The notes below the pieces were generated by a model that worked only from the letters and a program-made list of their open reading frames with translations, was not told the origin of the DNA and ran no database searches. Source: Streptococcus sp. SN-1 (GTDB lineage Bacteria > Bacillota > Bacilli > Lactobacillales > Streptococcaceae). Taken from it: DNA of 64,000 nt. Shown here in pieces: positions 46,269-56,486 of this stretch. Both the position numbers and the translations under genes were made by a program. Within the stretch, counting starts at the first letter, position 1; each line of letters starts with the position of its first letter. The DNA lies in the NCBI RefSeq assembly GCF_041154385.1, contig NZ_AP028929.1, positions 1,806,001 to 1,870,000 on the forward strand, in the 5' to 3' direction.

Positions 46269-47510
46269 TTAATTTGCCCAATCTCCGTTACGGAAGAGTG
46301 GTACACGTGTCCCATCCTCACGGATACCATCGATATCCATTTGGTTAGAACCAATCATAAAGTCTACGTGAACATCTGAACGGTTAAGCCCCGCAGCTTC
46401 AAGCTCCTCTTCGCTCATCTCCGCTCCACCAACAACGCTAGTTGCATAGGCTGCACCGATAGCCAAGTGATTTGACGCATTTTCATCGAAAAGGGTGTTA
46501 AAGAAGGTAATACCTGACTGAGAAATTGGGCTTGGATCTGGTACCAAGGCACATTCACCTAAGGCACGCGCACCCGCATTTTCAAAGACAAGGTCTTTCA
46601 TGACTTGATCGCCCTTCTCAGCAGTGATGTCAACGATTTGTCCATCCTTAAAGGTTACCTTAATACCTTCGATGATATTTCCATTATAGCTAAGCGGTTT
46701 TGTAGAAGTGACATAACCATCTGCGCGACGGAAGTCAGGCGCTGTGAAGACTTCCTCTGTCGGCATATTTGGCAAGAATCCTTCGCCCTGTGCATTGATA
46801 GCCCCAGCTGATTCCCAAACGTGGTTCTTCGGCAAACCAAGTGTTAAATCTGTCCCTGGCGCTGTGTAGTGAAGGGCTGAAAATTGTTCTTTATTAAGCA
46901 TATCTGCCTTACTCTTAAGGATAGCTGCATGCTCTTCCCAAGCCTTAACAGGATCTTCTTCATAGACACGGCAAGTTTTGAAAATTTGGTCCCAAAGGAG
47001 ATCGACTGCTTCTTCGTCGCTCGCAGCATTTGGAAAGACTTTCTTAGCCCACTCAAGTCCAGCAGCAGCTGCTACAGTCCAGCTAACCTTGTTGGATTGC
47101 GTTGCGATGCGCATTGGCTTCATAGCAAGTCCCATAGCTTTAGCAGAAGCTGAAAGCTTATCAGCATCCACTCCGTTCAAGGCACCTGGATCAGATGAAC
47201 GAACCCCAAGACGGCTAGCTTTGTTCTCCAAGAGATAGTTCATCTCAGCAATCTTGTATTCTGGTACATTGTCCAGACGCTCCATCGGCGCATGGAGGAA
47301 TTTCTCACGGTTAATGACATCATCTGTCCACTGAACGATGACCTCATGCGCACCCAAGGCATAAGCTTCTTTGACAATTAAGTGAGCCAACTCACGTTGC
47401 TCCACATCGATAGAGAGAGCCAAAGTGTGACCAGGTTGCACATTAATTCCGTTCGCAACCAATAATTTCGCATATTTTTCTAGATTTTCTTTAAAATTTG
47501 GTAAAACCAT
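46269..47510 (-). CDS. pepS: aminopeptidase PepS (M29 family)
   Basis: A 413-residue cytoplasmic metallo-aminopeptidase that releases N-terminal residues from peptides. Family markers include the N-terminal ENLEKYAKLLVANGINVQPG, then the metal-site regions LHYTAPGTDLTLGL, NMPTEEVFTAPDFRRADG, LGECALVPDPSPIS and HVDFMIGSNQMDIDGI. Full length for M29. The 3' half is duplicated at 43111-43739. Confidence 0.94.
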   Translation of the reverse strand: MVLPNFKENLEKYAKLLVANGINVQPGHTLALSIDVEQRELAHLIVKEAYALGAHEVIVQWTDDVINREKFLHAPMERLDNVPEYKIAEMNYLLENKASRLGVRSSDPGALNGVDADKLSASAKAMGLAMKPMRIATQSNKVSWTVAAAAGLEWAKKVFPNAASDEEAVDLLWDQIFKTCRVYEEDPVKAWEEHAAILKSKADMLNKEQFSALHYTAPGTDLTLGLPKNHVWESAGAINAQGEGFLPNMPTEEVFTAPDFRRADGYVTSTKPLSYNGNIIEGIKVTFKDGQIVDITAEKGDQVMKDLVFENAGARALGECALVPDPSPISQSGITFFNTLFDENASNHLAIGAAYATSVVGGAEMSEEELEAAGLNRSDVHVDFMIGSNQMDIDGIREDGTRVPLFRNGDWAN

Positions 47511-47531
47511 GTTGTTTTCTCTTTTCTATTT

Positions 47532-47684
47532 TTATTTTTCTTTCAAAGCAGAGAATAATCCTGCTAAAGCAATAGCACCTGACAAGAGTGCTGTTGATAG
47601 AAGGATTGTCTGGTCAGCAAGTTCTAATTGATATTCAAATACCTTCTCAGCCGGCTTATCTTCCGCAAAAATTCTTAGTTTCAT
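47532..47684 (-). CDS. 50-residue membrane-associated small protein
   Basis: Begins MKLRIFAEDKPAEKVFEYQL, followed by a hydrophobic helix (residues about 27-46, STALLSGAIALAGLF) and ends ALKEK. The start ATG 47684 is five bases after AAGGTGG. It lies 21 bp upstream of pepS and appears cotranscribed. No family recognised. Confidence 0.75.
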   Translation of the reverse strand: MKLRIFAEDKPAEKVFEYQLELADQTILLSTALLSGAIALAGLFSALKEK

Positions 47685-47704
47685 GAGAACCACCTTAAAA
47701 TTTA

Positions 47705-47983
47705 TTAAAACAAATCACTATGACTGCCTGTCCTCAGCAAATTTAAAATCAATTCTTCCTTGTCTACTTTATAAACCAAAAGCCAATCTGGCTGGATATG
47801 GCATTCACGAACTCCTTGAAAATGCTTGGATGCCGTCAATTGATGATCACGATATCTAGCAGGAAGTTCTTTTTCTTGAACAAGAAAATTTAAAACTTCT
47901 TCTAATAATTCTACCTTCAAACCACGCTTCATAGCCAACTTAAAATCTTTTTTAAACTGTTTATGATAACGAATCTTAAGCAC
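47705..47983 (-). CDS. yafQ: YafQ/RelE-type mRNA interferase toxin
   Basis: A 92-residue protein of the RelE superfamily: LKIRYHKQFKKDFKLAMKRG, LPARYRDHQLTASKHFQGVRECHIQPDWLLVYKV and the terminal LLRTGSHSDLF. YafQ cuts mRNA on the ribosome; the DHxL, HIQPDW and TGSHSDLF elements match it. The start overlaps the antitoxin stop by 8 bp. Confidence 0.9.
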   Translation of the reverse strand: MLKIRYHKQFKKDFKLAMKRGLKVELLEEVLNFLVQEKELPARYRDHQLTASKHFQGVRECHIQPDWLLVYKVDKEELILNLLRTGSHSDLF

Positions 47984-48239
47984 GCAAATCCTCCATCAAG
48001 TCAGAGATTGATTCAAAGGATTGGCTCATATTACGATTTTGGTCTAAATCCGTTAATACCTCAAGCAAGTTCCGACTCTCGTCTAGTCTAACATCGAAAG
48101 GTAAACCCTGATATTGAATAGCTTGACGAAGGAAAATATTGATAGCTGTTGTCATATCCATTCCCAGGTTATTAAACACCTGTTGGGCCTGCTCCTTAAC
48201 CTCACTATCCAAACGGATACTCATGCTCGTCTTTGACAT
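47976..48239 (-). CDS. dinJ: DinJ/RelB-type antitoxin
   Basis: An 87-residue protein with an N-terminal ribbon-helix-helix (SMSIRLDSEVKEQAQQVFNNLGMDMTTAI quoted in parts: SIRLDSEVKEQAQ and GMDMTTAINIFLRQA) and a C-terminal toxin-binding tail. It is the first gene of the pair, as is usual for type II systems, and probably represses its own promoter. Confidence 0.9.
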   Translation of the reverse strand: MSKTSMSIRLDSEVKEQAQQVFNNLGMDMTTAINIFLRQAIQYQGLPFDVRLDESRNLLEVLTDLDQNRNMSQSFESISDLMEDLRA

Positions 48240-48269
48240 ACTCTCACCCTCTTTCTATAGACTATTTTA

Positions 48270-48319
48270 ACAAAAAAGAAGGCTAATGTAAATCTATTGG
48301 ATATACATTAGCCTCTTTG
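48270..48319 (-). terminator. terminator of polC
   Basis: On the minus strand AGGCTAATGTA pairs with TACATTAGCCTT around an AT-rich loop, followed by CTTTTTTG. Confidence 0.85.
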
Positions 48320-48341
48320 GATAGATGATTAAACAATTTTT

Positions 48342-51300
48342 TTAAAACAACTCATCAAACAAACTGAGCTGGTTATCCTCTGGCATATTGCCGAGAATCC
48401 CCATCTCATCCATCTTTTCAACCAATGTTGATGAGAGCCCACCACGCTTGCGCAATTCTGTTTTAGAGAGGAATTCTCCCTCTTCACGCGCTCGCACTAA
48501 CTGCTTGGCAACGTTCTCTCCCAGACCATCCATTGCTACAAATGGCGGAATGAGGGTATCCCCATCGATGAGGAACTCTGTCGCCTGACTACGGTAGAGA
48601 TCGAGTTTCCCAAACTTGAAACCACGCTCCCACATCTCATTGACAATCTCAAGAGTTGTATAGAGATCGATTTCCACATTAGAGGCGTCATTGTTCTTCC
48701 GTTTTTCAGAGATTTCTTCCATTCTGCGCTTGATGGCATCCAAGCCCGCCCCCATAGTCTTGATATCAAAGGCCTTGGCGCGGATAGAGAAGTAAGCACA
48801 GTAATAATAAATCGGATGGTGAACCTTGAAGTAGGCTACACGTAAGGCCATCATAACATAGGCTGCCGCATGGGCTTTCGGGAACATGTACTTAATTTTC
48901 CCACAGGACTCGATATACCACTCTGGCACCTTATTGGCCTTCATGGCTTCAATATAGCCATTTCGCTCCTCTTCGGAAATCTTTAGCCACAAGCCCTTAC
49001 GTACTCGTTCCATGATGGTAAAGGCCATCTTAGGTTCGAGACCAGCATGCATGAGGTAAACCATGATGTCGTCCCGACAACCGATAACAGTCGATAGGTC
49101 TGCTATTCCTTGCTTAATCAGATCTTGAGCATTACCCAACCAAACATCGGTACCGTGGGATAGACCTGAAAGCTGAAGCAACTCCGCAAAAGTCGTCGGA
49201 TGGGTTTCATCGACCATTCCACGTACGAAATTTGTTCCAAACTCTGGAATCCCCAGCATGCCCGTAGGCGTTCCGATTTGCTCAGGTGTCACCCCTAACA
49301 CATCAGTCCCAGAAAAGAGAGCCATCACGCCTTCGTCATCCATAGGAATTTCATTAGGGTCAATACCAGACAAGTCCTGAAGTTTCCGAATCATTGTTGG
49401 ATCATCGTGTCCCAGTACATCAAGCTTGAGGACATTCTCATCGATATCATGGAAGTTAAAGTGAGTTGTCTGCCATTCAGCCGTCACGTCATCCGCTGGA
49501 TACTGGACAGGTGTGAAATCATAGACATCCATGTAGTTCGGAATAACAACGATTCCCCCCGGGTGTTGTCCTGTTGTCCGCTTAACACCAGCCGCACCTT
49601 GAGCGAGGCGTTCTACCTCTGCATCACGATAAAACTTCCCATAGTCTCGCTCATAGCCCTTGACAAAACCATAAGCGGTCTTGGCAGCCACCGTACCAAC
49701 CGTTCCTGCACGGAAAGCATATTCCTCACCAAAGATATCACGCACATCCAAATGGGCACTAGGTTGGTCTTCTCCCGAAAAGTTCAAGTCAATATCGGGA
49801 ACCTTGTCCCCATCAAAACCAAGGAAGGTCTCGAAAGGAATATCTTGCCCATTTTTACTGAGTTTGTGACCACATTTAGGACAGTCCTTATTGGGCATAT
49901 CAAATCCAGAACCGTAAGAACCATCTGTGATAAACTCACTATACTGACACTGACCACAGACATAGTGAGGAGAGAGAGGATTGACCTCTGTAATCCCAAT
50001 CATGGTCGCAACGAAACTGGAGCCAACAGACCCACGAGAACCCACCAAGTAACCCCGCTCATTGGAACGTTGCACTAGCATCTGAGAAGCCAGATAAATC
50101 ACGGCAAATCCATTCCCCAGAATAGACGTTAATTCTTTTTCAATCCGCAAATCAACAATATCTGGTAGCGGATTTCCATAAATTTCAAAAGCTTTCTTAT
50201 AGGTCAACTCAGCAACCGTTTCTTCAGCCTTGTCAATAAAAGGTGTATAGAGATCACCCTTAACAACCTCAACGGGTTCAAAGATTTCTGCCAAGGCATT
50301 GGTGTTTTCAATAACCAATTTACGAGCCAGTTCCTCTCCCAAGAAGGCAAATTCATCCAACATCTCATTAGTCGTTCTAAAATGAGCCTTTGGAAGTGGT
50401 GCTGGTTGAGCATGTTCCCCATGACCGATGGTTCGGTTAATTATAGCCCCCTGGCCCAAACTACGGACGATAATTTCACGGTAAATCTCTTCTTCCGGTT
50501 CGATATAGTGAACATTGCCGGTAGCCAGAACAGGTTTGCCAAGGCGGTCCCCCACTTCTATCAAACTCTTAATAATAGTCTGGAGTTCCTCCATATCCTT
50601 GACTTGCTCCTTGGCAATCAATGGCGCATAAATAGCTGGTGGCATGACCTCGATAAAGTCATAATACTTGGCCACCTCAACCGCCGCATCCACACCTTGG
50701 GAAACGACCGCATCAAAAACTTCACCCTCAGAGCAAGCTGATCCTAAAATCAAACCCTCCCGATGGGCATCTAAAACCGTTCTCGGAATCCGTGGCACCC
50801 CTTCAAAATACTTGGTATTAGACAAGGAAACCAGTTTAAAGATATTCTTCAGCCCCACTTGATTCTTAACATAAATCGTCGCATGTTTGATCCGAGCTTT
50901 TTTATAAGAATCTGGACTAATCAAATCAATGTTAAGTCTAGCTAGATCGGTCACACCATGTTTTTCTGCTACTTCTTTGATAAAAATAAAGAGCAGACGA
51001 CCAGTAGCTTCCGCATCGTAGTTGGCCATGTGATGATGTTCTAGAGCCACACCAAAACGCTTGGTCAACGGTCCCAAACCATGACGTTTATACTCAGGAT
51101 AGAGGTTTCTAGCAAACTCCAGCGTATCAATAACTGGCTGACTAATTTTAGGCAGACCGTAACGCTCATAGTTGGCATTCATAAAACCAACGTCAAAGGT
51201 CGCATTGTGGGCAACTAAGACTGTATCCTTGCAAAATTCTTGGAATTCCTGTAAAACTTGTTCTAGTGGTTTGGCATTTTTGACATGGTCATCTGTAATT

Positions 51301-52733
51301 CCAGTCAACTCAGTAGTAAAAGCTGACAAGGGATGCCCAGGGTTAATAAATTCATCGAATTCAGCAATGACATTCCCCTTGTACATCTTAGAAGCCGCAA
51401 CCTGAATCAAGTCATTATAGATAGCTGAAAGCCCCGTCGTTTCCACGTCAAAGACCACGTAGGTCGCTTCCGACAAGTCCATCTCCACTTCGTTATAGAC
51501 GATAGGGACACGGTCCTCCACGATATTGGCTTCCATTCCATAGATTAGCTGGATTCCCGCTTTCTTGGCCGCCTTATAGCCGTGTGGGAAGGACTGGACA
51601 TTCCCATGGTCTGTGATGGCAACCGCCTTGTGTCCCCATTTAGCAGCTGTCGCAACGATTTCTTCAACCTCTGGCAGAGCATCCATGGTCGACATGTTAG
51701 TATGAGCGTGAAACTCAACCCGACGCTCACCTTCTGGCATCAAATCCTTGCGCTCATAGTGAACAACTTCCTGCACATCCTGCACGTTCATAGTCAAATC
51801 GCGTGTGAAGTTATTCATCTCTACATTCCCACGCACTCGGAGCCAAGAATTCTTCTTAATTAGGTCAAACTTCTGAGCCTCTTCTTCGTTCTTAACCCAC
51901 TTTTGCATAGAAAAACTTGAAGTATAGTCCGTCATTTTAAAATTGATTAAAACACGCCCTGTTCTGGTCACTTTTTGCTCTACATCAAAAACAAGCCCTT
52001 CAAAGACCAGACGATTTTCCTCAGTCGTCACTTCGATCATAGGAGTAATCTCTGCCTTATCCAGCTTGGGTTTAGCTGCAGCTTTTTTCGTTTGAAAATC
52101 AAAGGCTGGTTTCTCTTCCGCTGGAGGAGGTGCCATCTGTTCCAGTTGTTCCATAGCACGGAGAGCTTCCTCATTGGCCGCTTGAACAATCTGCTTATTT
52201 TCAGCATGAAATGCCTCTTCCTGCTCTTGGGTCAGGATATCATTCTTCTCAACTTGACAATTAAAAGTTGGAAAACCAAACTTTTCAAGTTGTTTAGCTA
52301 AATTAGGAAGATGATTCTTCTTAAAGTGTTCCTTATCAATCGCCTCGGAACCTTCAATAAAGAGTTGGTTCCCCTCCGCACGAACTTGCAAATTTTGATA
52401 AAGTGACTTAAAACCTTGACTAGCACATGGCCCCTCAGAAAAAGCCTCTCTATAATAGGCCTGCAAGAGTTGATTTGAAAATTCTTGAGACAGAGCCTTG
52501 ATTTCGAAAACAGCTTTATTTCCTGTCTTAGAAAATTCTTCGCTCAAACCTTTCTTTAATTCTAAAAAGATTTCAATCGGTAAAATATTAGAAAATACGA
52601 AATGAAACTCCCATACCTTACTAATTTTATGAACCACAACTCGCTCAATATCAGCCTGTGCTAAAGCAGGAGCCTGTCTCATTTCAGAAGGCATCCCCAG
52701 TTGATTCATCAAAATTTCAAAACTGTTTGACAT
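48342..52733 (-). CDS. polC: DNA polymerase III PolC-type alpha subunit
   Basis: Replicative polymerase of low-GC Gram-positives, 1463 residues, full length. Order of parts: N-terminal domains (1-230), OB fold (about 235-330, [14 protein letters not shown]), PHP domain split by the exonuclease ([24 protein letters not shown]), DEDDh 3'-5' exonuclease (about 425-590, [25 protein letters not shown]), catalytic palm ([10 protein letters not shown]) after a zinc motif ([14 protein letters not shown]), and the C-terminal helix-hairpin region. It is transcribed alone between two terminators. Confidence 0.98.
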   Translation of the reverse strand: MSNSFEILMNQLGMPSEMRQAPALAQADIERVVVHKISKVWEFHFVFSNILPIEIFLELKKGLSEEFSKTGNKAVFEIKALSQEFSNQLLQAYYREAFSEGPCASQGFKSLYQNLQVRAEGNQLFIEGSEAIDKEHFKKNHLPNLAKQLEKFGFPTFNCQVEKNDILTQEQEEAFHAENKQIVQAANEEALRAMEQLEQMAPPPAEEKPAFDFQTKKAAAKPKLDKAEITPMIEVTTEENRLVFEGLVFDVEQKVTRTGRVLINFKMTDYTSSFSMQKWVKNEEEAQKFDLIKKNSWLRVRGNVEMNNFTRDLTMNVQDVQEVVHYERKDLMPEGERRVEFHAHTNMSTMDALPEVEEIVATAAKWGHKAVAITDHGNVQSFPHGYKAAKKAGIQLIYGMEANIVEDRVPIVYNEVEMDLSEATYVVFDVETTGLSAIYNDLIQVAASKMYKGNVIAEFDEFINPGHPLSAFTTELTGITDDHVKNAKPLEQVLQEFQEFCKDTVLVAHNATFDVGFMNANYERYGLPKISQPVIDTLEFARNLYPEYKRHGLGPLTKRFGVALEHHHMANYDAEATGRLLFIFIKEVAEKHGVTDLARLNIDLISPDSYKKARIKHATIYVKNQVGLKNIFKLVSLSNTKYFEGVPRIPRTVLDAHREGLILGSACSEGEVFDAVVSQGVDAAVEVAKYYDFIEVMPPAIYAPLIAKEQVKDMEELQTIIKSLIEVGDRLGKPVLATGNVHYIEPEEEIYREIIVRSLGQGAIINRTIGHGEHAQPAPLPKAHFRTTNEMLDEFAFLGEELARKLVIENTNALAEIFEPVEVVKGDLYTPFIDKAEETVAELTYKKAFEIYGNPLPDIVDLRIEKELTSILGNGFAVIYLASQMLVQRSNERGYLVGSRGSVGSSFVATMIGITEVNPLSPHYVCGQCQYSEFITDGSYGSGFDMPNKDCPKCGHKLSKNGQDIPFETFLGFDGDKVPDIDLNFSGEDQPSAHLDVRDIFGEEYAFRAGTVGTVAAKTAYGFVKGYERDYGKFYRDAEVERLAQGAAGVKRTTGQHPGGIVVIPNYMDVYDFTPVQYPADDVTAEWQTTHFNFHDIDENVLKLDVLGHDDPTMIRKLQDLSGIDPNEIPMDDEGVMALFSGTDVLGVTPEQIGTPTGMLGIPEFGTNFVRGMVDETHPTTFAELLQLSGLSHGTDVWLGNAQDLIKQGIADLSTVIGCRDDIMVYLMHAGLEPKMAFTIMERVRKGLWLKISEEERNGYIEAMKANKVPEWYIESCGKIKYMFPKAHAAAYVMMALRVAYFKVHHPIYYYCAYFSIRAKAFDIKTMGAGLDAIKRRMEEISEKRKNNDASNVEIDLYTTLEIVNEMWERGFKFGKLDLYRSQATEFLIDGDTLIPPFVAMDGLGENVAKQLVRAREEGEFLSKTELRKRGGLSSTLVEKMDEMGILGNMPEDNQLSLFDELF

Positions 52734-52793
52734 TCATTTTCCTCACATTATTCTCCTACTATTTTACCATATTTAGAGGTAATTTCTAAAGAC

Positions 52794-52826
52794 AAAAGGA
52801 AGCCACTAAGTGACTTCCTTCTAGAG
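52794..52826 (-). terminator. terminator of fusA
   Basis: On the minus strand AGAAGGAAGTCACTTAGTG and GGCTTCCTTTTGTC form a hairpin with AAGGAAG/CTTCCTT arms. Confidence 0.82.
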
Positions 52827-52836
52827 TGAGGACAGA

Positions 52837-54918
52837 TTAGTCTTCACCTTTGTTTTTCTTAATGATTTCTTCTTGTACTGACTTAGGTACATCTTCGTAG
52901 TGGTCAAATACCATCATGAATGTACCACGTCCTTGAGATGCAGAACGAAGAACTGTTGCGTAACCGAACATTTCAGCAAGTGGAACGTAAGCACGAACGA
53001 TTTGGCTGTTACCGTGTGCTTCCATACCATCTACACGTCCACGACGAGCAGTTACGTGCCCCATAACATCACCAAGGTTTTCTTCTGGAACAGTGATTGT
53101 TACAAGCATCATTGGCTCAAGGATAGCTGGTTGTGCTGATTTAGCAGCTTCTTTAAGGGCAAGTGAAGCCGCGATCTTGAAGGCAGTTTCAGATGAGTCG
53201 ACATCGTGGTATGAACCATCGTAAAGCTTAGCTTTAACGTCAACCATTGGGTAGCCTGCAAGAACACCGTTAGCCATAGATTCTACCAAACCTTTTTCAA
53301 CCGCTGGGATAAATTCACGAGGAACCACACCACCGACGATTGCGTTTTCGAATTCGAATCCTTTACCTTCTTCGTTTGGAGTAAATTCAATCCATACATC
53401 ACCGAATTGACCTTTACCACCAGACTGACGTTTGAAGAATCCACGTGCTTGAGTAGAAGCGCGGAATGTTTCACGGTAAGATACTTGAGGAGCACCTACG
53501 TTCGCTTCAACTTTGAACTCACGACGCATACGGTCAACAAGGACGTCAAGGTGAAGTTCACCCATACCTGAGATAACTGTTTCACCAGTTTCAACGTTTG
53601 TTTCAACGCGGAATGTTGGATCTTCTTCAGCCAATTTTTGAAGAGCGATACCCATCTTGTCTTGGTCAGCTTTAGATTTAGGCTCAACCATCAATTGGAT
53701 AACTGGTTCTGGAACGTTGATTGATTCAAGGATGATTTTAGCTTTTTCATCTGTCAATGAGTCACCAGTTGTAGTATCTTTCAAACCAACAGCAGCAGCG
53801 ATATCACCTGAGTAAACAGTGTCAATTTCTTGACGGCTGTTAGCGTGCATTTGAAGGATACGTCCGATACGTTCACGTTTACCTTTAGAAGTGTTCAATA
53901 CGTATGAACCTGATTGAAGAACACCTGAGTAAACACGGAAGAATGTCAAACGACCTACAAATGGGTCAGTCATGATCTTGAAGGCAAGAGCTGCAAATGG
54001 CTCTTCGTCAGATGCTGGACGAGTTTCTTCTTCGTCTGTATCTGGGTTAACACCTTTGATCGCTGGAATATCAAGTGGGCTTGGAAGGTAGTCAATAACC
54101 GCATCAAGCATCAATTGAACACCTTTGTTCTTGAAGGCAGAACCACACAATACTGGGAAAAATTCAACGTTGATAGTCGCTTTACGGATACCAGCTTTCA
54201 ATTCTTCGTTAGTGATTTCTTCACCTTCGAGGTATTTCATCATCAATTCTTCGTCAGTTTCAGCAACTGCTTCGATCAATTTTTCACGGTATTCTTGAGC
54301 TTGGTCAAGGTATTCAGCTGGGATGTCTTCTTCAAGGATATCTGTACCAAGGTCATTCGTATAGATTTCAGCTTTCATCTTGATCAAGTCGATGATACCA
54401 CGGAAGTCATCTTCAGAACCGATTGGCAATTGGATTGGGTGTGCATTTGCTTGAAGACGATCGTGAAGTGTGCTTACAGAGTAAAGGAAGTCAGCACCGA
54501 TTTTGTCCATTTTGTTGGCAAATACGATACGTGGAACTCCATACTCAGTTGCTTGACGCCAAACTGTTTCAGTTTGAGGCTCAACACCTGATTGTGAGTC
54601 AAGAACGGTAACCGCACCATCCAATACACGAAGAGAGCGTTGTACTTCGATTGTGAAGTCCACGTGTCCTGGTGTGTCGATGATGTTTACGCGGTGGTTG
54701 TTCCATTGAGCTGTTGTCGCAGCAGATGTGATAGTGATACCACGCTCTTGCTCTTGCTCCATCCAGTCCATTTGTGACGCACCTTCGTGAGTTTCACCGA
54801 TTTTGTGGATTTTACCAGTGTAGTAAAGAATACGCTCAGTAGTTGTTGTTTTACCAGCATCGACGTGAGCCATGATACCGATATTACGAGTTTTTTCAAG
54901 TGAAAATTCGCGTGCCAT
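52837..54918 (-). CDS. fusA: elongation factor G
   Basis: Translocation GTPase of 693 residues. G motifs are AHVDAGKT (G1), DTPGHVDF (G3) and NKMDK (G4), with the five EF-G domains following and the C-terminal ending NKGED. It is the last gene of the str operon rpsL-rpsG-fusA; a 394 bp spacer with several hairpins precedes it. tufA is not next to it, as in other streptococci. Confidence 0.98.
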   Translation of the reverse strand: MAREFSLEKTRNIGIMAHVDAGKTTTTERILYYTGKIHKIGETHEGASQMDWMEQEQERGITITSAATTAQWNNHRVNIIDTPGHVDFTIEVQRSLRVLDGAVTVLDSQSGVEPQTETVWRQATEYGVPRIVFANKMDKIGADFLYSVSTLHDRLQANAHPIQLPIGSEDDFRGIIDLIKMKAEIYTNDLGTDILEEDIPAEYLDQAQEYREKLIEAVAETDEELMMKYLEGEEITNEELKAGIRKATINVEFFPVLCGSAFKNKGVQLMLDAVIDYLPSPLDIPAIKGVNPDTDEEETRPASDEEPFAALAFKIMTDPFVGRLTFFRVYSGVLQSGSYVLNTSKGKRERIGRILQMHANSRQEIDTVYSGDIAAAVGLKDTTTGDSLTDEKAKIILESINVPEPVIQLMVEPKSKADQDKMGIALQKLAEEDPTFRVETNVETGETVISGMGELHLDVLVDRMRREFKVEANVGAPQVSYRETFRASTQARGFFKRQSGGKGQFGDVWIEFTPNEEGKGFEFENAIVGGVVPREFIPAVEKGLVESMANGVLAGYPMVDVKAKLYDGSYHDVDSSETAFKIAASLALKEAAKSAQPAILEPMMLVTITVPEENLGDVMGHVTARRGRVDGMEAHGNSQIVRAYVPLAEMFGYATVLRSASQGRGTFMMVFDHYEDVPKSVQEEIIKKNKGED

Positions 54919-54973
54919 GAGGTTTGTTTCTCCTATTTATTTTTGATTTCTATTCTATTATAACACGATTTTA

Positions 54974-55003
54974 ATAAAAACGGATAGGCAGGACCTACCC
55001 GTT
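54974..55003 (-). terminator. attenuator-like hairpin upstream of fusA
   Basis: On the minus strand ACGGGTAGG pairs with CCTATCCGT around TCCTG, followed by TTTTTATT, so it has terminator form. It stands between rpsG and fusA in the direction of transcription and probably sets the amount of fusA read-through; a separate fusA promoter may follow it. Confidence 0.75.
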
Positions 55004-55029
55004 CTCAATGTTTTCATGCTATTGTTGGT

Positions 55030-55290
55030 TTCAACTTGTAGATTTACAAGTTGAATTGAACTCGGGCTAAAGTTAATTAGCCGATTTGAGCCGGAACGGG
55101 ATGCTGTGTGAAAAAGATAAACTTCCTTGTATTCGTCGAATACTGCGTCAGTTTCCTATTTTCACCTTGCATCCTTACCGTTCCTAGCATCATGATCTAG
55201 TTGAGCTCAAGCTAAAAGTCTGGAGAAAATGATGAATCTCATTGGTTGCAATCGCAACCTGCTTCGATTCCCTATTTTCTCTGGGACTTT
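55030..55290 (-). ncRNA. structured rpsG-fusA intercistronic RNA with four hairpins
   Basis: The 394 bp gap between rpsG and fusA holds no gene. It contains a perfect hairpin (TTCAACTTGTA/TACAAGTTGAA, 55030-55055), a GGCTAA/TTAGCC hairpin (55061-55090), and two long imperfect hairpins of similar build at 55093-55184 and 55215-55290, both with base arms ending in GTGAAAA or GAGAAAA and a CCTATTTTC right arm. The two long ones look like related copies. Function is unknown: processing sites, stability elements or a ribosomal-protein binding site are possible. Confidence 0.5.
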
Positions 55291-55312
55291 CTTAACGCTT
55301 TCGCATCCTATA

Positions 55313-55783
55313 TTACCAACGGAAGTGTGCGAATGCACGGTTAGCTTCAGCCATACGGTGAGTGTCTTCACGTTTCTTAACAGCTGCACCAGTATTGTTA
55401 GCAGCGTCCAAGATTTCTTTTGCAAGACGGTCTTGCATTGTGTGTTCACCACGAAGACGAGCGATTGTTACCAACCAACGAAGTCCAAGTGTTGTACGAC
55501 GTTCTGGACGAACTTCAACTGGGACTTGGTAGTTAGAACCACCAACACGACGTGCACGTACTTCAAGTACAGGCATGATGTTTTCCATAGCTGTTTCAAA
55601 TACTTCAAGTGCATCGTTTCCAGTAGCTTCTTTGATTTGTTCAAAGGCACCGTAAACGATTGAAGCAGCTGTACCACGTTTACCATCAAGCATAACGCGG
55701 TTGATAAGACGAGTAACTAGTTGTGAATTGTAAAGCGGATCTGGCAATACGTCACGTTTTGGAGCTCTATTTTTACGACTCAT
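55313..55783 (-). CDS. rpsG: 30S ribosomal protein S7
   Basis: A 156-residue rRNA-binding protein that nucleates assembly of the 30S head. It begins [20 protein letters not shown] and ends with NRAFAHFRW. It follows rpsL by 19 bp in the str operon. In E. coli S7 represses its own operon between rpsL and rpsG; here the structured spacer is after rpsG. Confidence 0.98.
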
Positions 55784-55802
55784 TTCTCTTTATCCCCTTT
55801 CC

Positions 55803-56216
55803 TTATGCTTTTGGACGTTTAGTACCGTATTTAGAACGGCCTTGTTTACGATCGTTAACACCTGCAGTATCAAGTGCACCACGGACGATATGGTAACGTA
55901 CCCCTGGAAGGTCTTTTACACGTCCACCACGAAGAAGCACCACGCTGTGCTCTTGCAAGTTGTGTCCGATACCTGGGATGTAGGCAGTAACTTCGATAAG
56001 GTTGCTCAAACGTACACGAGCGAATTTACGAAGGGCTGAGTTAGGTTTTTTAGGTGTCATTGTTCCAACACGAGTTGCAACACCACGTTTTTGTGGTGAA
56101 GAAACGTTTGTTTGAACTTTTTTATGACTGTTATAACCAACGTTCAAAGCTGGTGATTTAGATTTTTCTACTTTTGATTTACGCGGTTTGCGAACCAATT
56201 GGTTAATTGTAGGCAT
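55803..56216 (-). CDS. rpsL: 30S ribosomal protein S12
   Basis: A 137-residue decoding-site protein. The segment [16 protein letters not shown] has the wild-type lysines at the streptomycin site, and [14 protein letters not shown] is also unchanged, so no classical rpsL streptomycin-resistance allele is present. First gene of the str operon with a strong promoter about 140 bp upstream. Confidence 0.98.
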   Translation of the reverse strand: MPTINQLVRKPRKSKVEKSKSPALNVGYNSHKKVQTNVSSPQKRGVATRVGTMTPKKPNSALRKFARVRLSNLIEVTAYIPGIGHNLQEHSVVLLRGGRVKDLPGVRYHIVRGALDTAGVNDRKQGRSKYGTKRPKA

Positions 56217-56352
56217 CTACATTCTCCTGTGTTTTTTTATTTTTGGTGATGATACACTTGGTGACAGCTATCATCTGTGTGTACTTTTGCAACATTTGTC
56301 AGCACGTCCCTGTACACTCTTGAGAGACCAAAAGTAAAAAGTACCGTCTATT

Positions 56353-56382
56353 ATTGTAACAAAATTTTTCCTTGCTTGTCAA
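56353..56382 (-). promoter_or_regulatory. str operon promoter
   Basis: On the minus strand -35 TTGACA (56377-56382), an 18 bp spacer and extended -10 TGTTACAAT (-10 at 56353-56358). The leader to rpsL is about 130 nt. The IS30-type element begins about 100 bp further upstream, leaving the promoter intact. Confidence 0.85.
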
Positions 56383-56486
56383 GATATTTTTCTTTTTTAT
56401 CGTTAATTTTAGCTCCTCCGTAACTTCTCAAAGTAACTTCCATCTCTCTCCCAAAACTGGAAGTTACTCTCAGACGACGAATTATG

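Noticed and set aside
49407..50078. Long open frame antisense to polC
   Set aside because: It runs opposite polC codons, has no ribosome site, and its product shows no family features; it is a by-product of polC codon use.
54115..54591. Open frame of 158 codons antisense to fusA
   Set aside because: Rich in Phe/Asp/Ser in a pattern that mirrors fusA codons; no ribosome site or recognisable domain.
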